A stretch of 64,000 nt of DNA from CAYWMD01 sp964458575 (GCA_964458575.1 CAYWMD010000019.1:39166-103165); one strand, 5' to 3'. Positions 18,137 through 27,028 are shown, counted from the first letter of the stretch. Numbers and translations are program-made. The notes: generated by a model from the sequence alone, not told the origin.

Positions 18137-19225
18137 TCAAGGCGCGACCGGAGGCGACCAGATGGTGGCGGCGATGTGTTGTTCCGGCTTTTCCGCCGTT
18201 GTGAAATAGTAAATCGTCACCAGTTTTCCGTCCGTCCGGACAACCGTCCGGGTGTATCCCAAGTCCCAAGTGCGCCCATCCTCCCGCAACTTGACTTCGT
18301 CGCTCCACGTCCGGCCATGGTCGCCGCTTATTTTCGCGCAGATGCCGTAAGGCTTGGCGCGCGTGCCGAAAGCCGCGCACAGTCGTCCATCGGGAAGGCG
18401 GGCCAGGCTCGGCGGATTGCCATTCTTGCCGGCGACGTCGGCGACCTTGCTGCGCAACTTCCAAGTCTGGCCATGGTCGTCCGAACCGTAGGCGTCAATC
18501 CAACAGGCATCTCCTTCCCGGCGACGCAGGACCGACAGCAGTTGCGACGGACCAGTGCGAACCGTCGTGGGCATGACGGAGCGGACGCTCAACAGCTCGC
18601 CGGTCATCCACGACAGGAACGCGAAAGTCTTGCCGCCGTCCGTGGTGCGGGCGCAAAAAGCGCGGTCGTGGTAGCTCGCGGCCTTGATCTCCGGCTGCTC
18701 GCCCGAGAGAAAGAGGAAGCAATCATTTTCTGCATTCACCAGATAGTCGGTGCGGGAAGTCAACTTGAAGGGGAACGAAGCGGCGAGATCGTAAGGGCCC
18801 TCCCAGGTGTGCCCGCGGTCGTAAGAGACATGGAGCTGGTCGTGTTGCACGCGCAGCGCGAAATTCGGGTCGTTGAACCGGATGTTGCCCGGCAGGGGCT
18901 TGGGCTCGCGCCGGCGAAGGCTCTCGGGCACTTCCAGCTTCCAGGTTGCTCCGCCATCCAGGCTGCGCGCCAGGGCGGTGTGGCTATCTTTGTCGCGATC
19001 AATGGAATGGCTGTCGTCATTTGCCTTGAAGTAGCCGCGCGAAAAACCGACGAGAATCTCGTCGCCCCAACTCCAAACGCCGTTGTTGGCCGGCCAACCC
19101 GCGAAACGCCCGGACTCGTGGTAAACAATGACGTTCGTCGTCACCGCCGCCGCACCAGACGCAAAGAGGATTGCGGCCGACATGACGCACAGAAACACGG
19201 CAGGCAGTTGCACAGTTCTTTTCAT
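18137..19225 (-). CDS. Secreted sialidase-like BNR/Asp-box protein
   Basis: The ATG at 19225 gives a signal peptide (MKRTVQLPAVFLCVMSAAILFASGAAA as a hydrophobic leader), so I prefer it to the longer frame opening at 19300. The mature protein, about 335 residues, has five Asp-box motifs of the S-x-D-x-G-x-T-W type: SLDGGATW, SYDRGHTW, TTDGGKTF, SDDHGQTW and SGDHGRTW. This marks a six-bladed beta-propeller of the sialidase superfamily. Many secreted propellers of this type in verrucomicrobia are not proven sialidases, so the substrate is open. It is followed closely by the dehydrogenase gene. A 145-bp gap separates it from the lipoprotein gene upstream. Confidence 0.83.
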   Translation of the reverse strand: MKRTVQLPAVFLCVMSAAILFASGAAAVTTNVIVYHESGRFAGWPANNGVWSWGDEILVGFSRGYFKANDDSHSIDRDKDSHTALARSLDGGATWKLEVPESLRRREPKPLPGNIRFNDPNFALRVQHDQLHVSYDRGHTWEGPYDLAASFPFKLTSRTDYLVNAENDCFLFLSGEQPEIKAASYHDRAFCARTTDGGKTFAFLSWMTGELLSVRSVMPTTVRTGPSQLLSVLRRREGDACWIDAYGSDDHGQTWKLRSKVADVAGKNGNPPSLARLPDGRLCAAFGTRAKPYGICAKISGDHGRTWSDEVKLREDGRTWDLGYTRTVVRTDGKLVTIYYFTTAEKPEQHIAATIWSPPVAP

Positions 19226-19370
19226 TGATTCGCCAGTTCGCCTAGTCCAAGAGGACTTTGACTTCAGTGTCAGGCCACCAAGGTTGACGTCCAGAGTCAC
19301 CTCGGGTTTCAGACATGGCCGAGTCTCCCATATTTGCCCCTGAGTTTGCCTCCTGTTTTCCAGCCACCTG

Positions 19371-19748
19371 TCAAAACCTGGGGCCGCTGTGAACCGCCTT
19401 GAACATTTTCTTCCTCAACTCGTACATCTCCCTGGTGTCCAGCGTAGGGTTGGCGGTCATGGACTGGCTGATTTGTTGGAGCGCCAGCCCGACGGCTCGC
19501 TTCTGCGAGTCGGTGAGAGGTCGTCCTGAAACGACCGGCGCCAGCGTGCGGGTGGCCTCGGCGTATTGGCCGGCTTTCAATTGTGTGGTGGCCTGGTTGA
19601 CCGCCTGCTGCACCTGGGGCTCAGCCGTCTGGAAAGATTGTTCAAGGGGTTGGGAGGCATCCACGGCCGTTTTCCTTTCCCCGCAAGCGGGGACGCAAGC
19701 CATCACAACGCCCAGAGCTGTGGCTAGAAGAACCGATCGCCTTTTCAT
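19371..19748 (-). CDS. Small lipoprotein, paired with a pseudopilin
   Basis: The start is set at the ATG at 19748, because the longer open frame (to 20090) lies within the neighbouring pseudopilin gene. The 125-residue product begins with a lipoprotein signal (LATALGVVMACVPAC, with lipobox cysteine near residue 21). The mature part is helical and of TPR-like composition: LEQSFQTAEPQVQQAVNQA, then LKAGQYAEATRTLAPVV, then LTDSQKRAVGLALQQI. It is clearly related to the lipoprotein at 20654-21040 (shared LEQ-x-F, an A-rich helix, L-x-x-L, LT-x-x-Q spacing). Each follows a pseudopilin gene, suggesting matched pairs. Function unknown; an outer-membrane or periplasmic partner of the pseudopilin is a reasonable guess. 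Confidence 0.72.
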   Translation of the reverse strand: MKRRSVLLATALGVVMACVPACGERKTAVDASQPLEQSFQTAEPQVQQAVNQATTQLKAGQYAEATRTLAPVVSGRPLTDSQKRAVGLALQQISQSMTANPTLDTREMYELRKKMFKAVHSGPRF

Positions 19749-19773
19749 TTTTCGCTGAGTTTCAGGTTTGGGC

Positions 19774-20631
19774 TCATGGATCAGGAGGCGGCGGCTTCGT
19801 GCCGCCAGAACCGAAATCATAAAAATAACTCGCCCGGGAATGCGACTCGTTCGGCTGCCAGGGCGAATCCTGACCCAACGAGTCCACCAGACCAAAATCC
19901 ATACTCGAGACTTTCGCGCTCTTGCGGTACTCGGCATGACTGTCCGAGAAAATGAGGTTGCCTCCTTGCTCGTGCAGGTTGCTGTAATGCTCGCGACCAG
20001 GTGGACCGCTCCATTCACTATTCGCGGAAGCCGTCCACGTGTGCCATTGGGTGTATTCGTTGCGGGAATTGCCCTTGGGTTCAGGTTCATACCAGGCAGA
20101 AGCGCTCAAAGCGTAATGTTCCTGCACCATCGCGGTGCGGGCCGGATTGCGGAGTTTGGCCATGCCGCGATGCAGCACCACCTGACTGAAGATCAAGGCG
20201 GTGGAACTGATCGCCGTCGGCTCGTATCCGGCCTTGGGAAAGGGCTTGGCGCCGGGGCAGATGTACACTGGAACAAGCGTGTTGGCCTCGCTCGCACCGA
20301 CGTAGGAACGGATGGCCTTGAGCGGGTTGTCCTCCGCAAACGAACTGTTAAAATCGTAAGTGACGTTGTTTCCCGGCGCCGGCTGCGGCAGCCGGCTGAC
20401 ATCCGTATCATACATCAGCAGCGCCAGGCCCACCTGCCGCGAATTGTTCATGCAAGCCACGCGCTGCGCCTTGGCCTTGGCCCTGGACAACGCTGGCAGC
20501 AACATCGCGGCGAGGATGGCGATGATGGCAATGACGACAAGGAGCTCGATCAGTGTGAAGGCCATCTTGGCGGTCGAAGCTCGCACCTGTCCGTGACCGC
20601 AGCCGCGGGAATGCTTCAAGGATTGATTCAT
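19774..20631 (-). CDS. Prepilin-type (pseudopilin-like) protein with C-terminal PPPPDP
   Basis: The start at 20631 (MNQSLKHSRG) gives a short leader before the class III signal MAFTLIELLVVIAIIAIL; a longer frame opens at 20769 but overlaps the lipoprotein gene. Prepilin peptidase would cut before Phe and methylate it; the Glu at position +5 is present. Residues 50-260 are a globular head with YICPGAKPF and, near the end, HEQGGNLIFSDSHAEY, a variant of the H-X9-DG motif seen in verrucomicrobial and planctomycete pseudopilins. The protein ends KPPPPDP. It is one of three such genes in a row with lipoprotein genes. Role in type II secretion or a surface fibre is inferred. Confidence 0.85.
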   Translation of the reverse strand: MNQSLKHSRGCGHGQVRASTAKMAFTLIELLVVIAIIAILAAMLLPALSRAKAKAQRVACMNNSRQVGLALLMYDTDVSRLPQPAPGNNVTYDFNSSFAEDNPLKAIRSYVGASEANTLVPVYICPGAKPFPKAGYEPTAISSTALIFSQVVLHRGMAKLRNPARTAMVQEHYALSASAWYEPEPKGNSRNEYTQWHTWTASANSEWSGPPGREHYSNLHEQGGNLIFSDSHAEYRKSAKVSSMDFGLVDSLGQDSPWQPNESHSRASYFYDFGSGGTKPPPPDP

Positions 20632-20653
20632 GGGTGATTGTTGATCCCGGTTC

Positions 20654-21040
20654 TCACCGCCGTTCCGCCTCCTTTCGGGCGCGGTCCAGTGCGGCTTTGG
20701 CTTCGGCATTCCCGTTTGCGGCCAGTTCGCTAATCCGAATATAGACTTTACCGGAGACCTTTTGCACAACCCTGGCTTGGTCCGGTGTCAGCTTCGCATA
20801 GACCCGCATCCATTCAAGGAGGGACAACGCTCGCGGCCAGTCCTGAGCACGGAGGGCCTCGACCGCGCGCGAAGCAACAGCCTCCGGCGTCGATTCTTGA
20901 GAAGGCGGGGCGCCGGATATCAAGCCAAACGCCTGCTCCAATTCCCCTGCATCCGACTTCGCCGACCCTTTGTCTCTGCCGCAGCCATACAATCCGCTTG
21001 CTAGAAAAAGAACCAGAAAGCCAACTACTACGAAACGCAT
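20654..21040 (-). CDS. Small lipoprotein, paired with a pseudopilin
   Basis: I prefer the ATG at 21040 (MRFVVVGFLVLFLASGLYGC), which gives a lipobox LYGC with cysteine at residue 20; 21055 is also open. The 128-residue product is helical: ELEQAFGLISG, AVASRAVEALRAQDWPRAL, LTPDQARVVQKV, ending in a charged helix of AKAALDRARKEAERR. It is a distant paralogue of the lipoprotein at 19371-19748. It lies between two pseudopilin genes with short gaps (40 and 22 bp), so the order on the mRNA is pseudopilin, lipoprotein, pseudopilin, lipoprotein. Function unknown. Confidence 0.72.
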   Translation of the reverse strand: MRFVVVGFLVLFLASGLYGCGRDKGSAKSDAGELEQAFGLISGAPPSQESTPEAVASRAVEALRAQDWPRALSLLEWMRVYAKLTPDQARVVQKVSGKVYIRISELAANGNAEAKAALDRARKEAERR

Positions 21041-21080
21041 CGGATGATGTCCCATGGGTGAGTGTCAGCGGGACCTGTGG

Positions 21081-21908
21081 TCAAGGCGGGGGCGGCGGCA
21101 CGCCACCTCCGCCACTATGGCCCCTGCCAGTAACAGTGTGCGGATCACACCAAGCCGGATTCCTGTTAGGATCCACTTGCACATAATAATTCCACTTTTT
21201 GTACGCAATGTACTCAACACCGCCTGAGAACAACCCTACGACGGCGCCTTTGCTGTGCCGTTGCTCAGCCAGCCCTTCAGTGGGTGGACTCGAACCATCG
21301 TTGAAGTTCTGCGGCCGCCCGGGATCGGCTTCCCAAAACAAAACGTCATCCACTTTGAAAAGGTTGTGCTTGTTGGGCTTTTCTCGCCCGTTCTCGTAAC
21401 AGTCCACCGCCCCGTTCATTATGTAGGAGTGGATCTGCAGTTCGCGGTCCCAGTACCCGGGCAGATCTGGTTTGTCCATTGGACACCGATACACTTTCCA
21501 AGCGTCCGAGGGGGGAGTCCGGTCACCCGGCCTACCGGTGTAGCCAGTATCCTTGCCGCTTCCCAAATACTGCCAGAAGAGGCCGCGCTCCGGACCGAGG
21601 TAATTCGGGTCAACATAAATCCTGCCCGGCGCGTAAAGCCATCCTGGCTTTGTGTTTCCTCCACCATTGCTGTAATTAGGCAGCGTCAAGGTGTCGTTGT
21701 TATCGCCAACATAGACCATCTCGGCCAAGGTCAGTTGCTTCAGGTTGTTGATGCATTGTGTGCGCAAGCCTTTTTCTCTTGCCTTGGCCAGCGCCGGCAA
21801 AAGCATCGCCGCCAGAATCGCGATGATGGCAATGACGACCAATAACTCAATGAGGGTAAACCCTGGCGTATTCCGCCTGGATCCGCCGCGTGTGCAATTC
21901 ATTTTCAT
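21081..21908 (-). CDS. Prepilin-type (pseudopilin-like) protein with C-terminal VPPPPP
   Basis: The N-terminus has the class III leader with RRNTPGFTLIELLVVIAIIA, so the mature protein starts at Phe with Glu at +5. Starts at 21908 or 21902 give leaders of normal length; a start at 22007 would overlap the stop of the upstream pseudopilin by ATGA but gives a long leader. The head has LYAPGRIYVDPNYLG, VYRCPMDKPDLPGYWD, and RHSKGAVVGLFSGGVEYIA, in which the H-X9-DG position is altered to H-X9-SG. The tail GGGGVPPPPP is unusual. About 275 residues. It follows the pseudopilin at 22004 and precedes a lipoprotein gene. Confidence 0.85.
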   Translation of the reverse strand: MKMNCTRGGSRRNTPGFTLIELLVVIAIIAILAAMLLPALAKAREKGLRTQCINNLKQLTLAEMVYVGDNNDTLTLPNYSNGGGNTKPGWLYAPGRIYVDPNYLGPERGLFWQYLGSGKDTGYTGRPGDRTPPSDAWKVYRCPMDKPDLPGYWDRELQIHSYIMNGAVDCYENGREKPNKHNLFKVDDVLFWEADPGRPQNFNDGSSPPTEGLAEQRHSKGAVVGLFSGGVEYIAYKKWNYYVQVDPNRNPAWCDPHTVTGRGHSGGGGVPPPPP

Positions 21909-22003
21909 GTTCAAACTTGTCCCAAGCCAAATTTCACTACAGATAATCCGTCTGTCAAACCGCAGACGCCACGTCCGCTTTTGCCGGAAACCGCCAGGCA
22001 CAA

Positions 22004-22849
22004 TCAAGGCGGAGGTGGTGCAATGACAGAACTAACAGGATAGGTCGCGCGTTCATTTACCCAAGTGATATCGTTCGTCTTACCCAAGGTCAGGGTGCCG
22101 AGGACTGTCCCTCCGCGGGTAACCGGAAGAATGGTAGTGGAGTCGCGCCATTTCTTGACCTCCGCATGCCCGTCCGCGAATGAAAAACCACCCGCGCCAC
22201 AGTGAGTCGAAGCCGGCATGTCCTGCCAATTTGCCGTGTTACCGCCGGGCATGCCATCGCAGGCATAGAATCCGTCATTGATGCCATCCGGATGCTCGTC
22301 CAAAAACACGAAGTATTGCGTTGTATTCTTGATGTCGGCGCTTTTCTGGAAGAAATTCCAACGACTTCCGTCCGATTTGTTTCCCATGAACCGGTTCATC
22401 GAGTAGCTGCGCGTACGGGCTTTGCCGTCGTCCGCGAGCAAATTATCGGCCGGACATTTATAGATCGCCACGCTTTTTCCCACGTAATCTCCAAGCAGGC
22501 CGACCTTGGCCCGGTCAGGATTGGTCACCCAGTCACCACCGCTCCAAGTCATGATGGTGAAAACCCAACAGTCGTTCTCGGTTGGCGGCGGACTCTTGCT
22601 GGTATTGAGCGGCGTGTTCAAAGCCAGGCGGTCATTATTATCCTGCGCATACATGATCCAGGCTGTTTGCAGTTGCTTGAGATTGCTCATGCAGGAAATT
22701 CCCTGGGCTTTGCACTTTGCCCGGCTCAACGCCGGGAGCAGCATGGCCGCCAGAATGGCGATGATGGCGATAACCACCAGCAACTCGATGAGTGTGAACC
22801 CTGCGTCTCTGAGCCAACTTCCTGCCACCCGATGAATGCATTTATTCAT
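22004..22849 (-). CDS. Prepilin-type H-X9-DG protein with C-terminal APPPP
   Basis: This is the first of three pseudopilin-like genes on the transcript. The leader (MNKCIHRVAGSWLRDAG) precedes FTLIELLVVIAIIAILAAM, with Gly at -1, Phe at +1 and Glu at +5 as required for PilD-type processing. The head contains WIMYAQDNNDRLALN, YKCPADNLLADDG and a textbook H-X9-DG motif (HCGAGGFSFADGH). The last residues are VSSVIAPPPP. An ATG at 22870 is also in frame. The upstream neighbour is the large beta-strand repeat protein. In this phylum such proteins are common near secreted-protein genes; direct functional data are few. Confidence 0.87.
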   Translation of the reverse strand: MNKCIHRVAGSWLRDAGFTLIELLVVIAIIAILAAMLLPALSRAKCKAQGISCMSNLKQLQTAWIMYAQDNNDRLALNTPLNTSKSPPPTENDCWVFTIMTWSGGDWVTNPDRAKVGLLGDYVGKSVAIYKCPADNLLADDGKARTRSYSMNRFMGNKSDGSRWNFFQKSADIKNTTQYFVFLDEHPDGINDGFYACDGMPGGNTANWQDMPASTHCGAGGFSFADGHAEVKKWRDSTTILPVTRGGTVLGTLTLGKTNDITWVNERATYPVSSVIAPPPP

Positions 22850-22936
22850 TGCTTGCGCCTGGTTCACCATTCAAGACCGCCTGGCCGCCCGCTCATCTCA
22901 ACCACCGGGCGGCCAGGCGTCAACCCTGCATCCCAA

Positions 22937-25621
22937 CTACTGCACCAGCACTCGATAATAGGCTTCCGGCAGATTCGCGCTGTTGGTGAACGAGAAGTTG
23001 CCGGTATTGGTCACAACGTTGACCCAAGTGATCGGCACGTTCAGGTTCGTCGCGCACTGAACCACGCCCACCTGGCTCGGCGAGCCCGCAACCACGTCGA
23101 ACACGATGTTACCGCCAATCAAGGCCGGCGCGCCAATGTTGGGTTGGGCGACAACCAGCGGAACAATTTCGCCGGTGGGCAGGATCTGTGCGCCCGTGAC
23201 ATCCGCGCCGCCATTGGGAGCGATCCACTCGATCTGGGCCAGTTGACCCGCCGACAGACCGGTGGCGTCCGTGCCGAAGAAGATCTGGTCAGGTCCGCCG
23301 CCGGCGGTGTTGCCGTTCCAGTATTTGACCGTCAGCGTCTTGCCGGCTGTCCAAGCGGCGCTGCTGCTGTTGGCCAGGTTCAACACTGCGGCGCTGCCGC
23401 CGGCAGTGCCCATTTCAAGGGCCGTATCTCCAACCAGCACCAATTGATTCATGGTGGCGGTTGCAGCGTCGTCCAACGCCACAACGGCGGCGCCGTCATC
23501 GCCCGTGCGGAGATTCTTGCCGGTCATGTCCAGACCGTTGCCCAATTTCACCCGAGCCGCTTTCACCAGGAGCCCGGCAAAATTGGTGATCGTTCCTGGG
23601 TTTACAATGTACGTGTGGCCCAAGTCGCCGATGAATCCAAGGCGAATCGAGGTAGGATTGCCATTGGTCGGCCCAGAGGACAGCGTCATCTGCCCGCTGG
23701 TGTTGGTGGCGTTAAGCGTCAGCACGCCGCCGGTGCCGCTGAGGCTTTCCATCCGGTTCTTGGTCGCGCCCGATCCGGGAGTCCCAATGATGTTGTCGAT
23801 GTAGGAGTTGTTGCCGACTAATTTGAACCCATAACGAGAGCTGCCGTTGACGACGAGTCCACAATTCCAAGGTCCGATGCCCGTAGTATTATTACCACCC
23901 AGATCGCTTCGGGTGAACGTATCGAGATTCACACCAGGCCCCCCGGCATTGCCACCGGAGGCGTCCCTATTGAACTGATTCGGTACGGCATAAGGCAGCT
24001 CCACAACGATGACCGCATCGCTGGTCGAACTGCCCTGGCCTGTAATATCCCGGAAGAACTCAATGGACTTTACCCGCGTAGCATTGTTCTGAGACCGATA
24101 GAGTCTCAACTGACCACCGTCTTGGATAATCGTCTTGGCAAATACCCGAACACCTGATGCTTCCCCGTCTACTGGGCCGTTGCCCTCCCATTGGCAGCTG
24201 CGCATCTGCACATTCAGATTGAGTTTGCCGCCGCTCTTGATCGTGATGGTATTGGTGGGGCCTGCGATGCTGGCAGCACCGTTGCCGATGTGGCCCAGGT
24301 CGAGGTAACGCGTCCACTTACCACTGCAAATATCTACAGAGCTGCCGGACTCGAAGCTCATATCACAAGCAAACCGCTCGGGACCATCGCGGTTCCAGAT
24401 CTGCACTGCATCGTAGAACTGCATGCCCCAAGGCTGGTTGATGTAGATGGATTTGGTGATGGCACCGACAGGAATGGTCTCGTCGGTATATTGCGTCCCC
24501 CGGTGCGGTCCGCGCAGCAGAAAACGGCCAACGTTCTTGGTTGTGCCAAGCGCATTCGTTTCGATAACTGACGAATCCCCGCCCGGCTGCCCATAGACCC
24601 GCAGGAAGCCGTTGGTCATGACCGACCAGTCCAGGTAGGCCGTGGCCCCATTTGTCACGACAATGGACAAATCGCCTTCCCCGAACCGCCTTTGATTGGC
24701 GCCCACGTTGAAATCCCCGGCTATCCCGCCGCCCAGCTCGACATCAAATGGACCGCGCCAATTGTCATTACGCCCGTCTCCCGTGAACGGTAAAGGTTCA
24801 CCGAGGACGATCGTCCCCGGCGTGCCGTTGGTCGCGTACGAGTACTGATACAATGCGGCATAGGATACCGGGTAATCTTTATTCAAAAGGAGTGTTCCCC
24901 CGTTCGGTCCAAATATGATTCCGTGCCCGCTCCAATCTCCGAGCATCGTGGTCGTTAGCGTTGCTCCACCGTAACCTGTATCAACTTCTGTCACCCGCCA
25001 GTCGAGCACACCACCGTCAGCGGTAATCCAATATCCTCCCGCGGCCCCGTTACCACCAAAGTAGCTTGGGTTGGGATAGGCAGCCATTGCCGAACTTCCC
25101 ACAAAAGTGACCTTAGCGCCGTTGGTGACGATGAATCGGTCAACCGTATTGGCCGAATTGGTAATCACCCAGTTGCCTCCAGTGAAAACTACTCTGTTGC
25201 CGGTGGCTGCTGTGTCCGTGACCGGTCCGTTGAGGCTGACGACTCCAGACCCGGCTCCGCCAAAATTGCGGTTGGCGCCGCCGAGATCAACGGCGACGTT
25301 CAGAGCAACGCTGCCCGCGCCGCTCTGGGTGACGTCGCCACCCAAGGTCAACCCGGGGCCGCCGTTGATCAGCGAGTAGGCAGTGGGTGAATTGAAGGTG
25401 AGCGTCGCGATAGACGGGGTGACTCCGGTGAGATCAACCGTTTGATTGGCGACACTTGGGAACACGATGTCTTCTCCCCCGGCAGGGGCGGTGTCCCAGT
25501 TTGCAGCGGTGGTCCACAATGAGTCCGTGTCGCCGTCCCAGATGGAGGTAGCGGCCGACAAGCTGAGGCCCGACATCAACGTGACGGCGAGCAACAGAAG
25601 GTAGGTTCGGTATGGTTTCAT
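22937..25621 (-). CDS. Autotransporter-associated beta-strand repeat protein, secreted
   Basis: This 894-residue protein has a signal peptide (YLLLLAVTLMSGLSLSAA) followed by SIWDGDTDSLWTTAANWDTAPAGGEDIVF, the usual opening of verrucomicrobial beta-strand repeat proteins (W-x-G-x-x-x-x-x-W-x-x-x-x-NW). The long middle is rich in Gly, Asn, Thr and short strands (LTLGGDVTQSGAGSV, LNLNVQMRSCQWEGNG), as in passenger-type beta-helices. Near the end KTLTVKYWNGNTAGGG and IEWIAPNGG precede a C-terminal tail related to the FYR-type domain (ending EAYYRVLVQ). No autotransporter barrel is present. It is probably a surface or matrix protein, and it leads the pseudopilin-lipoprotein gene set. Confidence 0.8.
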   Translation of the reverse strand: MKPYRTYLLLLAVTLMSGLSLSAATSIWDGDTDSLWTTAANWDTAPAGGEDIVFPSVANQTVDLTGVTPSIATLTFNSPTAYSLINGGPGLTLGGDVTQSGAGSVALNVAVDLGGANRNFGGAGSGVVSLNGPVTDTAATGNRVVFTGGNWVITNSANTVDRFIVTNGAKVTFVGSSAMAAYPNPSYFGGNGAAGGYWITADGGVLDWRVTEVDTGYGGATLTTTMLGDWSGHGIIFGPNGGTLLLNKDYPVSYAALYQYSYATNGTPGTIVLGEPLPFTGDGRNDNWRGPFDVELGGGIAGDFNVGANQRRFGEGDLSIVVTNGATAYLDWSVMTNGFLRVYGQPGGDSSVIETNALGTTKNVGRFLLRGPHRGTQYTDETIPVGAITKSIYINQPWGMQFYDAVQIWNRDGPERFACDMSFESGSSVDICSGKWTRYLDLGHIGNGAASIAGPTNTITIKSGGKLNLNVQMRSCQWEGNGPVDGEASGVRVFAKTIIQDGGQLRLYRSQNNATRVKSIEFFRDITGQGSSTSDAVIVVELPYAVPNQFNRDASGGNAGGPGVNLDTFTRSDLGGNNTTGIGPWNCGLVVNGSSRYGFKLVGNNSYIDNIIGTPGSGATKNRMESLSGTGGVLTLNATNTSGQMTLSSGPTNGNPTSIRLGFIGDLGHTYIVNPGTITNFAGLLVKAARVKLGNGLDMTGKNLRTGDDGAAVVALDDAATATMNQLVLVGDTALEMGTAGGSAAVLNLANSSSAAWTAGKTLTVKYWNGNTAGGGPDQIFFGTDATGLSAGQLAQIEWIAPNGGADVTGAQILPTGEIVPLVVAQPNIGAPALIGGNIVFDVVAGSPSQVGVVQCATNLNVPITWVNVVTNTGNFSFTNSANLPEAYYRVLVQ

Positions 25622-26098
25622 AGTTTGCAGTTCAGGTTTTGGGTTCTGATCTCAAACAGAGCGCTCAATGGGCCGACCGTCTTGTTCACGCTCGGCCTCC
25701 AACACATGCCGAACGCATCGGGCGTCGTGACGAACTGATCAAGATCACGCCCCATTAAATCCACATCACCCGCCGTCTGGCCAGTCTGTGAAAGTCCTGA
25801 AGGTGGACTCATTTGTCCCTAGTGCTTCGGGACATTTGCCCCGGCTGGGGTTGCCGTGGTCCAGGACCGGGAATGGAATAGAACCTAACCGCGAAGCCGG
25901 GAAGCATTCAGGCGGCTGATTGGCAGGAAGGATGACCGGGGCTTCCAACCCCGCGGGATGGAGGTCAAAGCCTGGACGCTGGCGGGGTCAGGAAGCCACT
26001 CGGGCGGCCCCAGGCTGATTTGCAGAAACACCGTCCCCGTCAGACGGTCCGTCGGAAAAGCCACCGGGAGAGCCGGAAAAGGTTATGTGCCAACGAGT
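25622..26098 (-). other. Upstream region of the beta-strand repeat gene, no convincing gene
   Basis: This 477-bp gap holds one copy of the TGTCCC-N9-GGGACA palindrome (25814-25834). A 64-codon minus frame (25812-25618) overlaps the ATG of the downstream gene by ATGA, but its composition (MSPPSGLSQTGQTAGDVD and so on) matches nothing known and its start lies at the edge of the palindrome; I do not call it a gene. The part from 25840 to 26098 follows the stop of the 26099 gene and has several short GC-rich inverted repeats but no clear terminator with a T-run. Confidence 0.4.
25814..25834 (-). promoter_or_regulatory. Palindrome TGTCCC-N9-GGGACA, copy 1
   Basis: This is a perfect 6-bp inverted repeat with a 9-base spacer. 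On the minus strand it is preceded by GCCGGGGCAAA, a flank shared with copy 3. It lies about 190 bp upstream of the beta-strand repeat gene. With three other copies it forms a family with fixed spacing. It may be a dimeric regulator site or a dispersed repeat; the sequence cannot tell which. Confidence 0.55.
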
Positions 26099-27007
26099 TT
26101 ACTCGCTGGCAGTCTGCTTGGGGGGAGTAATCTGAACCAGTTTCGCCGGCGGGCCGGGGTTGGTCGAGACCACGAGGCAGTAGATGTTCCCATCAAACTC
26201 GGTACCCAGGCTCACGGAGCCGGGTTTGTTCAGCGTCTTGCTGTAAACGGCATAGACCTGATTGATCGTGCCGTTATTGCCTTCATCAATCCCCACGTAG
26301 TCAGCTTCACCGTTTGGAGAAAGCCCGGTGTTGACCCGCTTCCAGCCTTCCCGCAACACCCACAAGGTGTCCGGCGGACCGAAGCTCGGGTCATCGTATT
26401 CGGAATTGGGCAGGTAATCGTTCACGCGGTTGTCCACCAGCAGGTAGAAAGTCGAGGGACAATCCACGGTGATCTTGCAGGAATAATTTGTGTAATGCCG
26501 CACGTCCTGGAGGAACCATACATACTGTTGTCCTTGCAGGTAGGCGGGAAAGCGGTTGGTGGCATTGGCCGGCCGCGAGGTTTCATCGCCGCCCCCGGAC
26601 GCCGCCGGCTCATGTGAAACGGTTTGGTTGAGGGAGGCGTTTGTGGAATTGGCGGCAGATGCCGCCGCGATCAGCGCGTCTGACTCGCCCTTCAGGTAAT
26701 CAAGCCGGCCGGTCGCATCGAACGTCGCCGGATGCACCGTGTGCCGACGATTGCGGATTGCCTGGACGCCGCGCACGAAGCGGTTCGTGCACAGGCTGGC
26801 CGCTGGCAGGGTGATGGGTTCGCCGGACAGGTAGTCGCTGCCCTCGCCCACGTCGCGCACATTCACAACCGCGCCATGCATCAGGCCCGCGCAAAAGTAA
26901 AGCACGATGGTCAGCCCCAACCATAAACCTCTCGGTGTTTGGAGCCGGCGCGCACACTTCAAAACCGAACACCGCCACATATCCACCACGAGCTTGCACC
27001 AATGCAT
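26099..27007 (-). CDS. Secreted protein of unknown function, tandem paralogue 1
   Basis: The product has an N-terminal export signal (GLWLGLTIVLYFCAGLMHG); possible starts are GTG 27022, ATG 27007 and ATG 26980. The mature part (about 255 residues) starts VVNVRDVGEGSDYLSGEPITL. It shares its order of motifs with the gene at 27329: YL/MSGEPITLPAA, CTN, TFDATGRL, a variable spacer, then a highly conserved core with FPAYLQGQQYVWFLQDV, RHYTNYSC, VDCPSTFYLLVDNRVND, EYDDPSFGPPDT and YVGIDEGNNGTINQVYAVY. Two core cysteines are shared. No known family was recognised. A palindromic element sits just upstream of the start. Confidence 0.72.
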   Translation of the reverse strand: MHWCKLVVDMWRCSVLKCARRLQTPRGLWLGLTIVLYFCAGLMHGAVVNVRDVGEGSDYLSGEPITLPAASLCTNRFVRGVQAIRNRRHTVHPATFDATGRLDYLKGESDALIAAASAANSTNASLNQTVSHEPAASGGGDETSRPANATNRFPAYLQGQQYVWFLQDVRHYTNYSCKITVDCPSTFYLLVDNRVNDYLPNSEYDDPSFGPPDTLWVLREGWKRVNTGLSPNGEADYVGIDEGNNGTINQVYAVYSKTLNKPGSVSLGTEFDGNIYCLVVSTNPGPPAKLVQITPPKQTASE

Positions 27008-27028
27008 GCTCGGATGCTCCACATCTTA

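Noticed and set aside
22202..23821. Plus-strand frame of 539 codons
   Set aside because: It runs across two unrelated minus-strand genes (pseudopilin and beta-strand repeat protein) and has no recognisable motif.
25618..25812. 64-codon minus frame overlapping the start of the beta-strand repeat gene by ATGA
   Set aside because: No recognisable features, and the start lies in the palindrome flank. The overlap alone is weak evidence.
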